A stretch of DNA of 41,690 nt from Myxococcus vastator. GTDB taxonomy: Bacteria > Myxococcota > Myxococcia > Myxococcales > Myxococcaceae. The position numbers and the translations under genes were made by a program. Shown one piece after another: positions 27,599 to 37,125 of the stretch (positions are counted from its first letter, which is position 1; each line of letters starts with the position of its first letter). The stretch spans positions 1 to 41,690 of the forward strand of contig NZ_JAAIYB010000015.1 of assembly GCF_010894475.1 (NCBI RefSeq), written 5' to 3'. The notes below the pieces were generated by a model. It worked only from the letters and a program-made list of their open reading frames with translations, did no database searches and was not told the DNA's origin.

Positions 27599-29452
27599 TC
27601 AGCCCCGCAGCGTGAGGAACGCCTCGTCGAGCGACACGCCTTCATCCAGCAGCTTCTTCAACTCCGTCACGAACGTGGCGTAGGACGCGGCGGTGAGCGT
27701 CATCACGTAGGCCCCGATGTCGGGCATCCGGTAGGACGCGGCCAGCGTGGCCAGCGGCACGTCCAGGAGGCTGGGCTCCGCCTCCAGCCGCACCAGGCCC
27801 TGCTTGACGGTGGCGGGGAACCGGTTGAGCGCGGCCATGTACTCCTTGTGCTGGATGCGCTCCAGCCGCAGCGTGGCGGAGGCTAGGCCCGCGAACTGCC
27901 ACCGCGTGGTCCCGTGGGCGAGCGTGTTGAGCAGGGGCACGAGCTGGCCAATGGCCATGGCGGTGCCGCGCTGGGGCAGGGCGGAGAACTCGTCATAGAG
28001 CTCCGCCTGCCGGAGCTTCTTCACGAGCTCCTCGAAGTGTTGCTCGCCGTCGTGGTCCTCCGGCTCGGGCAGCGGCTGGCCCGCCGCGGAGTGGTGGTGC
28101 GGCAGGCTGCGCCGGCAGGCATACCAGAGGGTCCGCGAGCCGGAGAGCAGCTCGCTCCACGCCGCGTCCACCAGGTCTGTCACGGGCGCCTCGGGCACGG
28201 GCTGCACCTGCCAGCGCCGCGTGAGGTCCAGCAGGGCATGCGCGGGCAGCCGCCGCGCCACCTGTCCCACTGCCGCCGCCCGCAGCTTGAGCGGCGCGGC
28301 GCGCAGCACCTCGCGCAGGCCCTCCAGCCGCTGCGCCATGCCATGGCGCGCCACGGGCACCATCACCAGGACGGACACCGACTCCAGGGCTTCGCCCGTC
28401 CGCGTGAGGTCGATGGGGGGCAGTTGCAGGGACTCGTCGAGGATGGCGCCGAGCTCGTCCTCGGCCACCACCGTCAGCTCGACGTCCACTTCGGGCGGGA
28501 AGTAGAACTCCGTGAGGCTGCCCGCCTCGATGGCCGCCGCGGGCAGGGTCCCCGCGGCGGGCAGCGTGAAGAAGTGCTCGCTCGCGAGGAACCGCTCGCT
28601 CTGGCCCGCCGCGCGACGCGCCTGGAGCACCTCCTTCAGGTGCTGCTGATACTGAAGCGCGTGGGCTTCCCGCAGCTCGCGTGGGGCCACGCCGAAGCCC
28701 ACCACGCCGCGCTGTTCGGCGCCTACCTCCCGTCGCACCAGGAAGGTGTCCAGCCAGCGAAGGGTGCCTCGGTCCAGCGCCAGCATCGCCAGCGGCAGCG
28801 CGTCCACGGGGAGGTTCCGCATCCCCGCCCCGGCGAAGACTTCATGGGCCGCGCGCCCGCGGCGCGTCTCGAAGTTGCCGCCGCCCACCGGGTCTGGGTA
28901 GGGGATGAGCGTCAGCGCCACCGCCTCGATGATGTCGCCGTCCTGCGTGGTCCGCGCGGCGCCCAGCGACGTGGGGTACGAGGCCACCGGGTTCGCCGTG
29001 TACTCCACGGGGCGCAGCACCAGCACGTACAACCCAGAGCGGCTCCGCGCCAGCTCGCGCGGCACGGGGGCGAGCCCGAAGGCCGCGTCCAGCCGCTGAA
29101 TCTCCGGGATGTCGTCCAGGCGGATGCCCGTCAAGTCACGGGGTACGACGACCAGTTCGCCGCCGGGTGTCAGGCCATGGCCCAGGCGGACGGTGAGCGT
29201 CGTCCGGTCCTGGCTGGGCGTGACGCTCAGGCCGTGCATCACCCCGGTGCCATTGGCCCGGGAGAGGTCGGCCTGCCGCGTGAGGAAGTAGTGCTGCTCC
29301 CGCGTGAGGTCCTTCGCGGTGAGGAAGCGCCCGTCGAAGAAGAAGGAGCGCACGCGCCGGTCGTCGTGCACCATGGCCCGGGCGGTCTCCAGCGCTTGTG
29401 CCGTCTCCCAGGTGAGCTTCTCCCGGGCGGGTCCACTGGTTGGGTTGAACAC
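27599..29452 (-). CDS. eCIS accessory protein sharing the N-terminal module (617 aa)
   Basis: 617 residues from GTG 29452, with an AAGGGGGG Shine-Dalgarno. The N-terminal module (about 32-105) reads RRVRSFFFDGRFLTAKDLTREQHYF, then GTGVMHGLSV and VRLGHGLTPGGELVVV, colinear with the modules in the 1,504- and 306-residue neighbours. The rest is a mixed beta/alpha region of unknown family, followed by a helical C-terminal ~200 residues. No signal peptide or membrane segment. Its place downstream of the baseplate wedges suggests a baseplate-periphery or fibre-adaptor role, which is inference. Gene boundaries are tight: 27 nt from the upstream stop and 3 nt to the next start. Confidence 0.7.
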   Translation of the reverse strand: MFNPTSGPAREKLTWETAQALETARAMVHDDRRVRSFFFDGRFLTAKDLTREQHYFLTRQADLSRANGTGVMHGLSVTPSQDRTTLTVRLGHGLTPGGELVVVPRDLTGIRLDDIPEIQRLDAAFGLAPVPRELARSRSGLYVLVLRPVEYTANPVASYPTSLGAARTTQDGDIIEAVALTLIPYPDPVGGGNFETRRGRAAHEVFAGAGMRNLPVDALPLAMLALDRGTLRWLDTFLVRREVGAEQRGVVGFGVAPRELREAHALQYQQHLKEVLQARRAAGQSERFLASEHFFTLPAAGTLPAAAIEAGSLTEFYFPPEVDVELTVVAEDELGAILDESLQLPPIDLTRTGEALESVSVLVMVPVARHGMAQRLEGLREVLRAAPLKLRAAAVGQVARRLPAHALLDLTRRWQVQPVPEAPVTDLVDAAWSELLSGSRTLWYACRRSLPHHHSAAGQPLPEPEDHDGEQHFEELVKKLRQAELYDEFSALPQRGTAMAIGQLVPLLNTLAHGTTRWQFAGLASATLRLERIQHKEYMAALNRFPATVKQGLVRLEAEPSLLDVPLATLAASYRMPDIGAYVMTLTAASYATFVTELKKLLDEGVSLDEAFLTLRG

Positions 29453-29479
29453 GGTTATCCCCCTTCGAGAGAGTCGGGC

Positions 29480-30400
29480 CTAGAAGACGCCCATCCACCG
29501 GGCGAGCGCGGCGGTAGAGAGGCTGAAGGGCCTCAAATCGTTGTCGACGTAGACAGCCCCCTGCCGCGTGGGCCGCACCTCCGTGCCGCGCACGTCCTCC
29601 ACGTCCGTTGCGCCAATGACGACGCGGGCGAGGAAGACCCACGCGGGATCCCTCATCTTCAAGTCAGGCTGGGTCGGGTCCGTCAGCAGCGAGGCCGGGA
29701 TGAAGGTGTCGCTCCACAGCTTCGCCAGCTCCTGTTCACGGCTGCCTCGCCAGGCGCTGAAGATGGCCTGCCGGAGCTTGAGGCGCCGCTGCACCGGGTC
29801 TGGCTCGTCCACGGGGTCCGGGAAGGGGCTCTTGGGGGCCTCCGGAGGGGGATACGCCGTGGAGCGCGGCACCAGCCGCAGCTCGTAGCCGTCGCGAATC
29901 CGCGAGGCGACCACGGCGTCCATGGCGTCGAAGGGCCCCGCCGCGAAGGCAGGCGTCTTGCCGCGCTCGCACTGGTGGAAACGCAGGAACAGGTCCGCCA
30001 CCACCCCCGTGGGCGGAAAGCCCGCGGCATCGGGGCTCAGCCGGTACTCGGCGGGCGTGAAGACGCCGAAGTCGGCCAGCTCCAGCGGCTCCTGCCAGTA
30101 CCAGCGGTCCAGCTTGAGACACGCGTCCGTGGGCACTTCCACCAGCCGGCCGAACGGGTCCAACGCGAGCCCGGCGGACACCCGGAGCTCCTCATGCTCC
30201 GGCTCGGTGCCCTCGTGATGACTGACATGGAGCCCGGCCACCGTCCCGACGCCGTGGAGGTACGCCAGGGCCCGGGTGAGCCGGCCTCGGTGATAGGTCT
30301 GTTCGGCGGTGAAGTCTCCCGCGTCCAGGAGCACGCCGGCGGCGTAGTGGAGCCGGTCTCGCGTCTCCGCGTCGAGCAAGGCGTCATTCGGGGGCGACAT
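29480..30400 (-). CDS. eCIS accessory protein sharing the N-terminal module (306 aa)
   Basis: 306 residues from ATG 30400, 9 nt after AAGGAGG; ATG 30406 (TGATG overlap with the upstream stop) and TTG 30409 are less well spaced alternatives. The N-terminal module (LHYAAGVLLDAGDFTAEQTYHRGRL, then GVGTVAGLHV and VSAGLALDPFGRLVEV) matches those of the two following genes. The second half (about 150-306) contains DPAWVFLARVVI and ends in SLSTAALARWMGVF, with no recognised family. It follows the gpI-like wedge gene directly, consistent with a baseplate-proximal component. The function is not known. Confidence 0.7.
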   Translation of the reverse strand: MSPPNDALLDAETRDRLHYAAGVLLDAGDFTAEQTYHRGRLTRALAYLHGVGTVAGLHVSHHEGTEPEHEELRVSAGLALDPFGRLVEVPTDACLKLDRWYWQEPLELADFGVFTPAEYRLSPDAAGFPPTGVVADLFLRFHQCERGKTPAFAAGPFDAMDAVVASRIRDGYELRLVPRSTAYPPPEAPKSPFPDPVDEPDPVQRRLKLRQAIFSAWRGSREQELAKLWSDTFIPASLLTDPTQPDLKMRDPAWVFLARVVIGATDVEDVRGTEVRPTRQGAVYVDNDLRPFSLSTAALARWMGVF

Positions 30401-30405
30401 GGTCA

Positions 30406-32826
30406 TCAACCTCCTTCCAATCGGGGGTCCAGGCTCGACGGGCGCTCAATGACGTCCGCGAGCCCCAGCACGCTGTGGCCCACTCGCACCGAGGTGGGCG
30501 CGGGAGCGGGCCCGACGTAGGTGTCCACGCCCACCAGCGACGCGACTCCGACGAGCAGCGGGCGGCTCGCGGTGATGACGGACACCCACACGTGCGCGGG
30601 GGCCTCCTGCTCCGCCACCTTCCGGATGAGGCCCAAGGTCCGCGTGTCCGTGCCCTGGTGCACCAGCACCGTGAGCCGGTGTGCCAGTCGCTCCAGGAAA
30701 TGCTCCACCGCCTCCGCCTCCGCCGGGGACCGCAGCGTTTCGTCCCCGAAGACGGCCAGGAACTCCTCGCGCGTCTCATCCCCGAGGAAGAGCGTGTCGC
30801 CCACGTAGGAGTTCCCGCTCCGAGCCAGGCCCGGCAGCAACGGGTCCTCCGCGTCCGCGAGGTCCGCGCCCAGGATGGTGGCCAGCGTGCGCCGGAGCCG
30901 GAAGTCCTCCACCACCACCACCGCGCCTCGGTTCACCGCGCCGTCCGTCACCAAATCCAGCGCCAGGCGCAGGCCATCCACGCAGCCGCGCCGCCGGGCG
31001 AGCGCGGGCGCGGCTCGAAGCATCGCGCGCCGCTGGCGCTCGCCCACGACGGGGTCGAAGGAGAGGCCGACCCAGCTCGCGAGCCACTCCAGCGAATCAC
31101 CCGGGACGTGCCCGGGGTCGGTGAGCACGTGCGCATGGGCGATGCGGTCCTCGATGGGCGTCAGCACGCCCTCGACGATGCCGAGGAAGCGCTCCAGGAA
31201 GTCCGCGGGAGTCGCTCGGCCGGCGGTGTCCGCGTCCTCGCCGAAGCGCTCCTCGCGATAGAGGGACGGCAGGTAGTTGTCCACGTAGGAGAAGCGCGAT
31301 GCATACGCGCGCAGCGCTCCCACTTCGGGCGTCCGGCGTCCGTCGCCGAACAGCTCCACCCGCACCCACAGGTACCGTCCGGAGAGCGCGCGCACCTTCG
31401 TGTGGGCGCGCTGGATGAGGACGGTGAACAGGCCACTCTCGCCCGGGGCCGGCGGCGCGGGCAGCATCCCCGGTTGGAACGGCACCTCCGACGGCAGCGG
31501 GACCCAGCTCCCGTGCGGGACGTCTGGATGGACAGGGGCCTCCGGGATGAGGCCCAGGCGATGCTCATGCCAGTGTGGCGAGGCGCTGGGCGGCGCCAGG
31601 GGCTCGTCGGTGGCGGCGAGCCAGACGCGCACGCCGGTGCGGGGAGGCAGCAGCGCCTCCACGTACAGGCGGTGCCACACCGTGCGCCCGTCGCCCGAGT
31701 CAAAGGGCCGGTTCGGCGGATTGGCGGCGCGGCCCCGCTCGGCGCACCGGGGCAGCGACAGGGCTTGAAGTGGCACGGGCGCCAGGTCGGCCAGCCCCGG
31801 AGTGACGGCGTGGTGCGGAGGCCGCGCACCCTGAAGGAAGGGCCCACCGTCATGGCCGGGCAGTGGGAAGTAGTCTCCCTGGGGAATCGCCTCTGACGCA
31901 CCAGCCGGGAGCGCGTAGGCCACCGCCTCCACCTTGCCGTCGTTGAGCAGCGACAGCACCGCGGCGCGGCCGTCCGGGAGGATGGCGAGGCTGAAGGGCC
32001 GCAGCACACCCGGGAGCGCGACGGGCGTGGAGAAGCGGCCCGTGTAGAAGCGCAGCCGCGCATACGCCTCGTCCGGGGGCACACCCGCGAGCGCCGGGTC
32101 CATGACCCAGCTCAGCACCGCCAGCCGCCCCTCGGCGTCACATGCGAGCGCCACCGGCGCTTCGCCGGGCCACGCGAGCGTCTCCAGCATCCGGGTCCGA
32201 GGCGGGTCCGGATTCTCTTCCGTGGGACGGAACACACCGGCGCCGGAGGGAATGGACAGGAGGTCCGGGAGCGGCTGCCCGTCCACCCGGCCGAGCACGG
32301 CGGGAGGTGCGTTGGGCGCGAAGGAAGGCGGACCGCTCAGGACGTAGGCGCCACCGCGCGGGTCCGCGGCGATGCGGTGCGCGGCGATTCCCTCGGCCGG
32401 GAACACCACGGCGGACCACACCTTGCGCAGGTGGAGCGCCACCACGCGCTGGGCCACCGCGAGGTAGAGGACGCCGCCAGCTCCAGGCGACAGGTCCGTC
32501 ACCGCGCCGGCCAACCCGACCTGCGCGGGCTCGAAGCGCAGGGTGGTGCCAGCGCCTCCGCCCGCCGCGCGCACCTGCCCGGCCACGTCATCCCACCAGG
32601 CCCACGTGCCGAAGGCGTCCACCGCGCCCGGTACGCGAGCGAGCCTGGGCTCGAGCACCGCGAGGTCGAGCACTTCATCGAAGGTGCGGGTCTCTCCCAG
32701 ACTCCCCAGCCGGAGCGTCCTGCGCTTCGCGTCGTAGAGGCACACCTCACCCGCGGAGACCGAGCTCTCCGTGGCCCAGTCCTGCACGTCCGCCAGCATG
32801 TAGAACCGGAGGCGGTTGGCGTCCAT
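30406..32826 (-). CDS. Baseplate wedge: gpI-like tail protein with N-terminal propeller-like extension
   Basis: 806 residues. Residues about 512-630 match the phage tail protein I/TIGR02242 type found in Afp12-like baseplate wedges: VDNYLPSLYREERF, IEDRIAHAHVLTDP, DSLEWLASWVGLSFD, ERQRRAMLRAAPALARRRG, GLRLALDLVTDG. The N-terminal ~350 residues contain repeated short beta segments such as GGVLYLAVAQRVVALHLRKVW and IAADPRGGAYVLSGP, which look like an NHL-like or irregular beta-propeller, and a jelly-roll-like region precedes the tail domain. It would join the wedge ring around the hub. The ATG overlaps the stop of the gp6-like gene by one base (TGATG), so translation is probably coupled. Confidence 0.85.
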   Translation of the reverse strand: MDANRLRFYMLADVQDWATESSVSAGEVCLYDAKRRTLRLGSLGETRTFDEVLDLAVLEPRLARVPGAVDAFGTWAWWDDVAGQVRAAGGGAGTTLRFEPAQVGLAGAVTDLSPGAGGVLYLAVAQRVVALHLRKVWSAVVFPAEGIAAHRIAADPRGGAYVLSGPPSFAPNAPPAVLGRVDGQPLPDLLSIPSGAGVFRPTEENPDPPRTRMLETLAWPGEAPVALACDAEGRLAVLSWVMDPALAGVPPDEAYARLRFYTGRFSTPVALPGVLRPFSLAILPDGRAAVLSLLNDGKVEAVAYALPAGASEAIPQGDYFPLPGHDGGPFLQGARPPHHAVTPGLADLAPVPLQALSLPRCAERGRAANPPNRPFDSGDGRTVWHRLYVEALLPPRTGVRVWLAATDEPLAPPSASPHWHEHRLGLIPEAPVHPDVPHGSWVPLPSEVPFQPGMLPAPPAPGESGLFTVLIQRAHTKVRALSGRYLWVRVELFGDGRRTPEVGALRAYASRFSYVDNYLPSLYREERFGEDADTAGRATPADFLERFLGIVEGVLTPIEDRIAHAHVLTDPGHVPGDSLEWLASWVGLSFDPVVGERQRRAMLRAAPALARRRGCVDGLRLALDLVTDGAVNRGAVVVVEDFRLRRTLATILGADLADAEDPLLPGLARSGNSYVGDTLFLGDETREEFLAVFGDETLRSPAEAEAVEHFLERLAHRLTVLVHQGTDTRTLGLIRKVAEQEAPAHVWVSVITASRPLLVGVASLVGVDTYVGPAPAPTSVRVGHSVLGLADVIERPSSLDPRLEGG

Positions 32827-35168
32827 CAGCAGACCTCGGGGACCATGGGCACCGCCACGCCCGCCTGCGAGGAGTCCATGCCGCCGCTTCCCTCATCGCC
32901 GATGCCGTGGAGCATCGTCGGCACCTCCCCGTCGGCGTTCACCGCCACCTTGAGCAGCTCCGGGAGCTGCCAGTCCGCGATGGACAGCTCCACCGGCGTC
33001 GTCGCGGTGCTGCCCTTGAGCTGGAGCCAGCTCGGGTTGACGGGGCCCTCGGCCTGACGGGCGGACGGAGCAGGGGGCTCCACCGTGAAGCGCGCCACGT
33101 CGGCCGTGGCTCCGGCGCGACGCGCATCTCTCAGCACGCGCGTCACCGTTCCCCAGGCGAAGAGACTCACCCCCGCGATGCTGGCCACCCCGGGGACCTG
33201 CGCCACCGCCACATAGAGCTCCCGGTCCTGGACGTCCCGGCCCAGCGGCCAGCCCTCACCGGTGGGGCCTCCCGCCGGCAGCGGGAAGATGAAGCGGCGC
33301 ACGGCCTGCCGCACCGCCTGCACCACCGTCTCCCTGCCAAAGCCCTCGCGCACGGTGATGCCCACGCCGAGCCCCAGGGGGACGTACTCGCAGCCAATCA
33401 CGTAGAGCTCGGTGGTGAGCGGCCGGCGCGCATCCAGGTAGGCGTGGACGGCTTCCAGCAGCGGCCGGTCCGCCCGCGGGTAGGGCGGCTCGAGCCGCGT
33501 GGCCGTGGGCAACACCATGACGGAGACGACACCGGGGACACCGTCTCGCCGTCGCCTCGGCTCGAAGCGGGGCAGCACCTCCACCCGGCCCAGCGGCACG
33601 CCCGGGGTGCTCGCCGCGAGCCGCCGGTAGTCCTCCTCCGTCACGGCCCGGTCCACGTGGCGCAGCAGCGCGGGGATGCGGCGCTCGGCCTCCGCCAGCG
33701 TCTCCGTGTCCCGGCCCCCCAGCGTGGGCTCCGGCTGCCGCACCCGCAGCCCCGGTGCGGGGCTTCCATCGACCCGGAAGGCGCTGAGGTCCTTCAGGCT
33801 GCCAGGTGGGAGATTGCCCGCGGCGCCGCCGCCGCTGCGCATCCGGGCCACCAGCACCTGGGCACCCGCGGGAGGCAGACGTCCACGCACGCCGTCTCCA
33901 AACCGGGCGGTGCCCGCCTCGGAGTCCAGGGCGTAGACGGGCTCGTCGCGCCGGGCCAGCGCCAGGTCTTCGATGAGCCGCCACTCGCGGTAGCCCGCCC
34001 CTGGCTCTTCGATGAAGAGCTGGAAGGTTGCTCGCTCCACGGAGCCGGAGGGCAGGCGAAACTCCTGCTCCGCGGTGCCGTCGCTCTGTCCAATCAGGCG
34101 TCCGCCTGTTGTTTCGCGCTGGTCCACTTCGACCGCGTTGATGTCCACCCAGCCCAGCGCGAAGCGCTCCGGCTTTCCGCTGGGACGCAGGCGCAGCCAG
34201 CTCACCAGTCTCGCCGCCACCCTCGGGTCGTCCAGGCGGGGGGGCCGGTCGCCCAGGCCGGCGCGCGTGTCCGCCCTCACGTCGTTGACCGGCGCGCCCA
34301 GGTCGGACGGCAACAGCAGCCGCGCGACGCCCCGGTGGGACAGCTCCTGCGTCGAGTCCGCTATGACGGTGAGCCGGTGGTAGACCGGCGACCCGTCCGC
34401 GGCGGGCGTGCCCGTCACCTCCCAGACGTGCGGCAGCCGGCCGCGCGCCCCGAGCAGCTCGGACAGGGCGGGCACCTCCATGACGGGGGAGATGCCCATG
34501 CTCAGGACGCGCGGCCCCTGTCCGTTCCCCTTCGTCAAGTCATCGCGCAGGGCCACCACGTGTTCCGCTTTGGGGGCGAGCAGCGCGAGCCACAGGCTCC
34601 CGTCCACCGTCTCCGTCACCAGGTCCAGCCCGCGCGGGTCAGCGGCGCCGAGCGGGAACACGGGTGTCGTCGCGTAGAAGCCGTGCTGGGCCTTGGGGTC
34701 CAGGCCATAGACCTGCGCGAGCCGGGGCAGCATCGACGCGTGCTGCTGACGCTCGGTCTCCGTGAGCGGGCGCTTGCGGTACGCCTCCGCGGTGAGGTGC
34801 ACCACGGTCAGCTCCTCCAGCGTTTCGAAGGGCACGGGCTTGCGCAGCGAGGCGAAGGCTCGCAGCGACACGGACGACTGGAGCACCTCGGTGTCGAAGT
34901 GCACGCTCACCACGCCCGTGGCGGCCTCGGCGGGACGCAGGCTCGCGCCCAGCAGCCGGAGGAAGGCCAGTCGCTGGCGCTCGGGGATGAGGTTGGCGCG
35001 GTAGAGGATGGAGTCCGCCAGCCAGGCGAAGAGCTCCAGCAGGGTGCGCCCCGGGTCGCCCACGCGGGCATGGGTCCACTCCGGGGTATGGCCCGGGATT
35101 CGGGAGAGCAGCTCTTCGACGAGGTCCGGAAAGCTCCTGTCGTCGAGTCGGGGAGGAATGATGGGCAT
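32826..35168 (-). CDS. Baseplate wedge: gp6/J-like putative baseplate assembly protein
   Basis: 780 residues, matching the 'putative baseplate assembly protein' family (TIGR02243 type, Afp11-like). The N-terminus PIIPPRLDDRSFPDLVEELLSRIP and DPGRTLLELFAWLADSILYRANLIPERQRLAFLRLLG are diagnostic. The C-terminal gpJ-like part includes VDRAVTEEDYRRLAASTPGV, VVSVMVLP and LLEAVHAYLDARRPLTTELYV. It would form the baseplate wedge that holds the sheath in the extended state and transmits the contraction signal. Its start codon follows directly on the gp25 stop with no gap. No signs of truncation. Confidence 0.92.
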   Translation of the reverse strand: MPIIPPRLDDRSFPDLVEELLSRIPGHTPEWTHARVGDPGRTLLELFAWLADSILYRANLIPERQRLAFLRLLGASLRPAEAATGVVSVHFDTEVLQSSVSLRAFASLRKPVPFETLEELTVVHLTAEAYRKRPLTETERQQHASMLPRLAQVYGLDPKAQHGFYATTPVFPLGAADPRGLDLVTETVDGSLWLALLAPKAEHVVALRDDLTKGNGQGPRVLSMGISPVMEVPALSELLGARGRLPHVWEVTGTPAADGSPVYHRLTVIADSTQELSHRGVARLLLPSDLGAPVNDVRADTRAGLGDRPPRLDDPRVAARLVSWLRLRPSGKPERFALGWVDINAVEVDQRETTGGRLIGQSDGTAEQEFRLPSGSVERATFQLFIEEPGAGYREWRLIEDLALARRDEPVYALDSEAGTARFGDGVRGRLPPAGAQVLVARMRSGGGAAGNLPPGSLKDLSAFRVDGSPAPGLRVRQPEPTLGGRDTETLAEAERRIPALLRHVDRAVTEEDYRRLAASTPGVPLGRVEVLPRFEPRRRRDGVPGVVSVMVLPTATRLEPPYPRADRPLLEAVHAYLDARRPLTTELYVIGCEYVPLGLGVGITVREGFGRETVVQAVRQAVRRFIFPLPAGGPTGEGWPLGRDVQDRELYVAVAQVPGVASIAGVSLFAWGTVTRVLRDARRAGATADVARFTVEPPAPSARQAEGPVNPSWLQLKGSTATTPVELSIADWQLPELLKVAVNADGEVPTMLHGIGDEGSGGMDSSQAGVAVPMVPEVC

Positions 35169-35570
35169 CTAGCCTCCGAGGTCCATGGCGAGCCCGAGCT
35201 GCTGCACGTCACCCGTGCGGCGCAGGCGGTAGACGATTTCCACGCGGACCTGGGCGGGCAGGTCCGCCACCTCCAGCACGTCCACGCGGATGAGCTCCAG
35301 GCGCGGCTCCCACTCGGTGAGCGCGCGCTGCACCAGCTCCTGGATGCGCCGGCGGGTGGACACGGTGTTGGGCTGCCCCATCATCCGCTCCAGCCCGGCG
35401 CCGAAGCCCTGCCGCATGAGCTGCTCGCCGGGGCGCGTGCGGAGGATGACCTCGATGGACTGACGCACGCTGGCTTCCAGCGTCGGAAACGCCAGCTCGC
35501 CGCGCTCGTCCGGCATGAGCCGCAGCGGGAAGCCCACGGGAGGGCGTCTGTCGGGAGGCTTCGGGAGCAT
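35169..35570 (-). CDS. gp25-like baseplate protein (GPW_gp25 family)
   Basis: 133 residues from ATG 35570; the extension to 35639 would overlap the preceding gene deeply. Family features are the GFPLRLMPDERGELAF opening, SVRQSIEVILRTRPGEQLMRQGFGAGL (equivalent to the conserved EIRTRPGER...P.FG core), and RIQELVQRALTEWEPRLELIRV. In eCIS, T6SS (TssE) and T4 phage this small protein links the baseplate to the first sheath ring. It lies 7 nt downstream of the hydrophobic-hairpin protein gene and abuts the gp6-like gene. Confidence 0.93.
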   Translation of the reverse strand: MLPKPPDRRPPVGFPLRLMPDERGELAFPTLEASVRQSIEVILRTRPGEQLMRQGFGAGLERMMGQPNTVSTRRRIQELVQRALTEWEPRLELIRVDVLEVADLPAQVRVEIVYRLRRTGDVQQLGLAMDLGG

Positions 35571-35577
35571 GGCGCGG

Positions 35578-37125
35578 TCAGTCCTCGAACCGCTCGCGCA
35601 GCGAGGCGGGAATGGGGATGCAGATCTTGATGAGGGCAATCCAGAAGAAGACGATGTTCAGCAGCGACAGGAAGAGGTTGAGGACGATGAAGGCGCAGAG
35701 GGTGATGATGGGAATGTTGAACCCACACAGCCACCCGATGCCCTGACCCGCCGCGGGCGGACTGGCTGAGCCTTCAAGGAAGTCCTTCGGCGAGTTCTTG
35801 TTCAGCAGCTCGTTCAGCCCCGGCGGCACCTGGAAGGTGACGTTGGGCTTGAAGGCGCTCAGGTCCTTGAGCGACGGGAGGGTGATGAGGACGGGCGGCA
35901 GCTTTCCGCGCTCATGCCAGGCGGCGATGGTGAAGGGGGCGCTCTCCTCGCTCCAGACGATGGCGGGTGGGCAGCCCTCCTCGCGGTGGACCCGGATGAA
36001 GGCCCGGGCCACGTAGCGCGAGCCACGCCGCTCGAAGCGCCGCTCGGGAGGGATGAGGTCCCGCATCCGTGGCTCGGTGGCGGCCTTCGCCGCCTGGAGG
36101 ATCCGGGCGGCATCCGCGGTATTGGGATGGGTCCACGCGCGGGGCAACACCACCGTGCCCGTCTTCCCCTGGACGAGGACCTCCGCCAGCCCGGCGAGCG
36201 TCGTGCCCGCGGGCCGCAGCTGGCCGTTGCCATTGTCAAGCTGCACGCGGTTCATCGCCGTCATGAGCGCGGGCGTTTGGAATGCGTCGAACACCGCGAC
36301 CAGTCCGCGCAGGAAGTCGATGAACAGGGAGAGCTTGTCGTGCGTCGCCTGCGGCAGTCCGCGCTGGGCCACGTCCTGGTAGGTGACCGACAGGCCTTCG
36401 AGCCCTGTCCAATCCACCGCCTTTCCCGCGGCGAAGTAGGGGGACAGCAAGCTCCGCACCTGCGCGTCGTCGAAGGCGGGCCCTGGGCTGGATGCGCGCT
36501 CCGGTGCTTCGCCGCTCGCCACCTGGAGCAGTCCGTACAGCACGGTGCGCTTCGCCGCGGCGCACGCGTCGGGCGGTGCGATGAAGAGCGAGGTCACGCT
36601 CTCCTGGTCCCGGCTGGTGGCCCGCATGAGGCGCAGCAGCTCGCGCCGGACGTCCGCGGGGCCGGGGCCCGCGGGCCCGTCGCGCCGTCCAGGGTCGGGG
36701 TCGCGCTCCTGCTCCTCACCTTCGAGCGCCACCCAGCCGGCGATCTTGCCGTCCCGTCGCACCCAGGCCTCGCGCGTGTTGCCCGCGCCCACACGGCGGA
36801 TGACGAGCCCCGCGCTCTCGATTCGGGTCGCCTCGACCCGAGGCTCACCGAACACGTCGCAGCAGGCCTCCAGCAGCGCCACGTTGAACACGCCGTGAAC
36901 GGGCTGGAGCAGCTTGAGCCCCTGGGGGGTGCGCGTCCCATCGGAGATGAGGGTGCCCGCCAGCGCCTTGCGGCCTTCCTCGGACCTGAGCTCGCCGAAG
37001 AGGGCTTGAACGAACTCCTGGTCCTGCCGCTCGATGAACGCGGGGGCGCCGCGCTGGGCCGCCAGCGGGGCGCCGGTGGCTCCGTCGAAGACGAGCCCGC
37101 GCAGCTTGACGGGGTGGCTCACCAT
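35578..37125 (-). CDS. Baseplate-cluster protein with C-terminal hydrophobic hairpin
   Basis: 515 residues from ATG 37125, which overlaps the gpV-like stop by 7 nt; GTG 37122 would give a GTGA overlap. The N-terminal ~430 residues form a soluble, mixed alpha/beta region of no recognised family. The last ~75 residues (about 440-515) contain two closely spaced hydrophobic segments (IGWLCGFNIPIITLCAFIVLNLF and SLLNIVFFWIALIKICIPIP) with three Cys and a short charged tail. Location between spike and gp25 genes places it at the baseplate. Possible roles are an anchor holding the system to a membrane or a piece inserted into a target membrane; both are inference. Conserved-looking 'FNIPIITLCAFIV...SLLNIVFFW' segments occur in other tail-like clusters as far as I recall. 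Confidence 0.75.
   Translation of the reverse strand: MVSHPVKLRGLVFDGATGAPLAAQRGAPAFIERQDQEFVQALFGELRSEEGRKALAGTLISDGTRTPQGLKLLQPVHGVFNVALLEACCDVFGEPRVEATRIESAGLVIRRVGAGNTREAWVRRDGKIAGWVALEGEEQERDPDPGRRDGPAGPGPADVRRELLRLMRATSRDQESVTSLFIAPPDACAAAKRTVLYGLLQVASGEAPERASSPGPAFDDAQVRSLLSPYFAAGKAVDWTGLEGLSVTYQDVAQRGLPQATHDKLSLFIDFLRGLVAVFDAFQTPALMTAMNRVQLDNGNGQLRPAGTTLAGLAEVLVQGKTGTVVLPRAWTHPNTADAARILQAAKAATEPRMRDLIPPERRFERRGSRYVARAFIRVHREEGCPPAIVWSEESAPFTIAAWHERGKLPPVLITLPSLKDLSAFKPNVTFQVPPGLNELLNKNSPKDFLEGSASPPAAGQGIGWLCGFNIPIITLCAFIVLNLFLSLLNIVFFWIALIKICIPIPASLRERFED

Noticed and set aside
32142-35630. Very long plus-strand open frame (about 1,160 codons) across the baseplate genes, and a similar one at 27914-30520
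   Set aside because: Antisense frames rich in Arg/His/Gln with no domain; the minus strand carries well-conserved wedge and accessory proteins.
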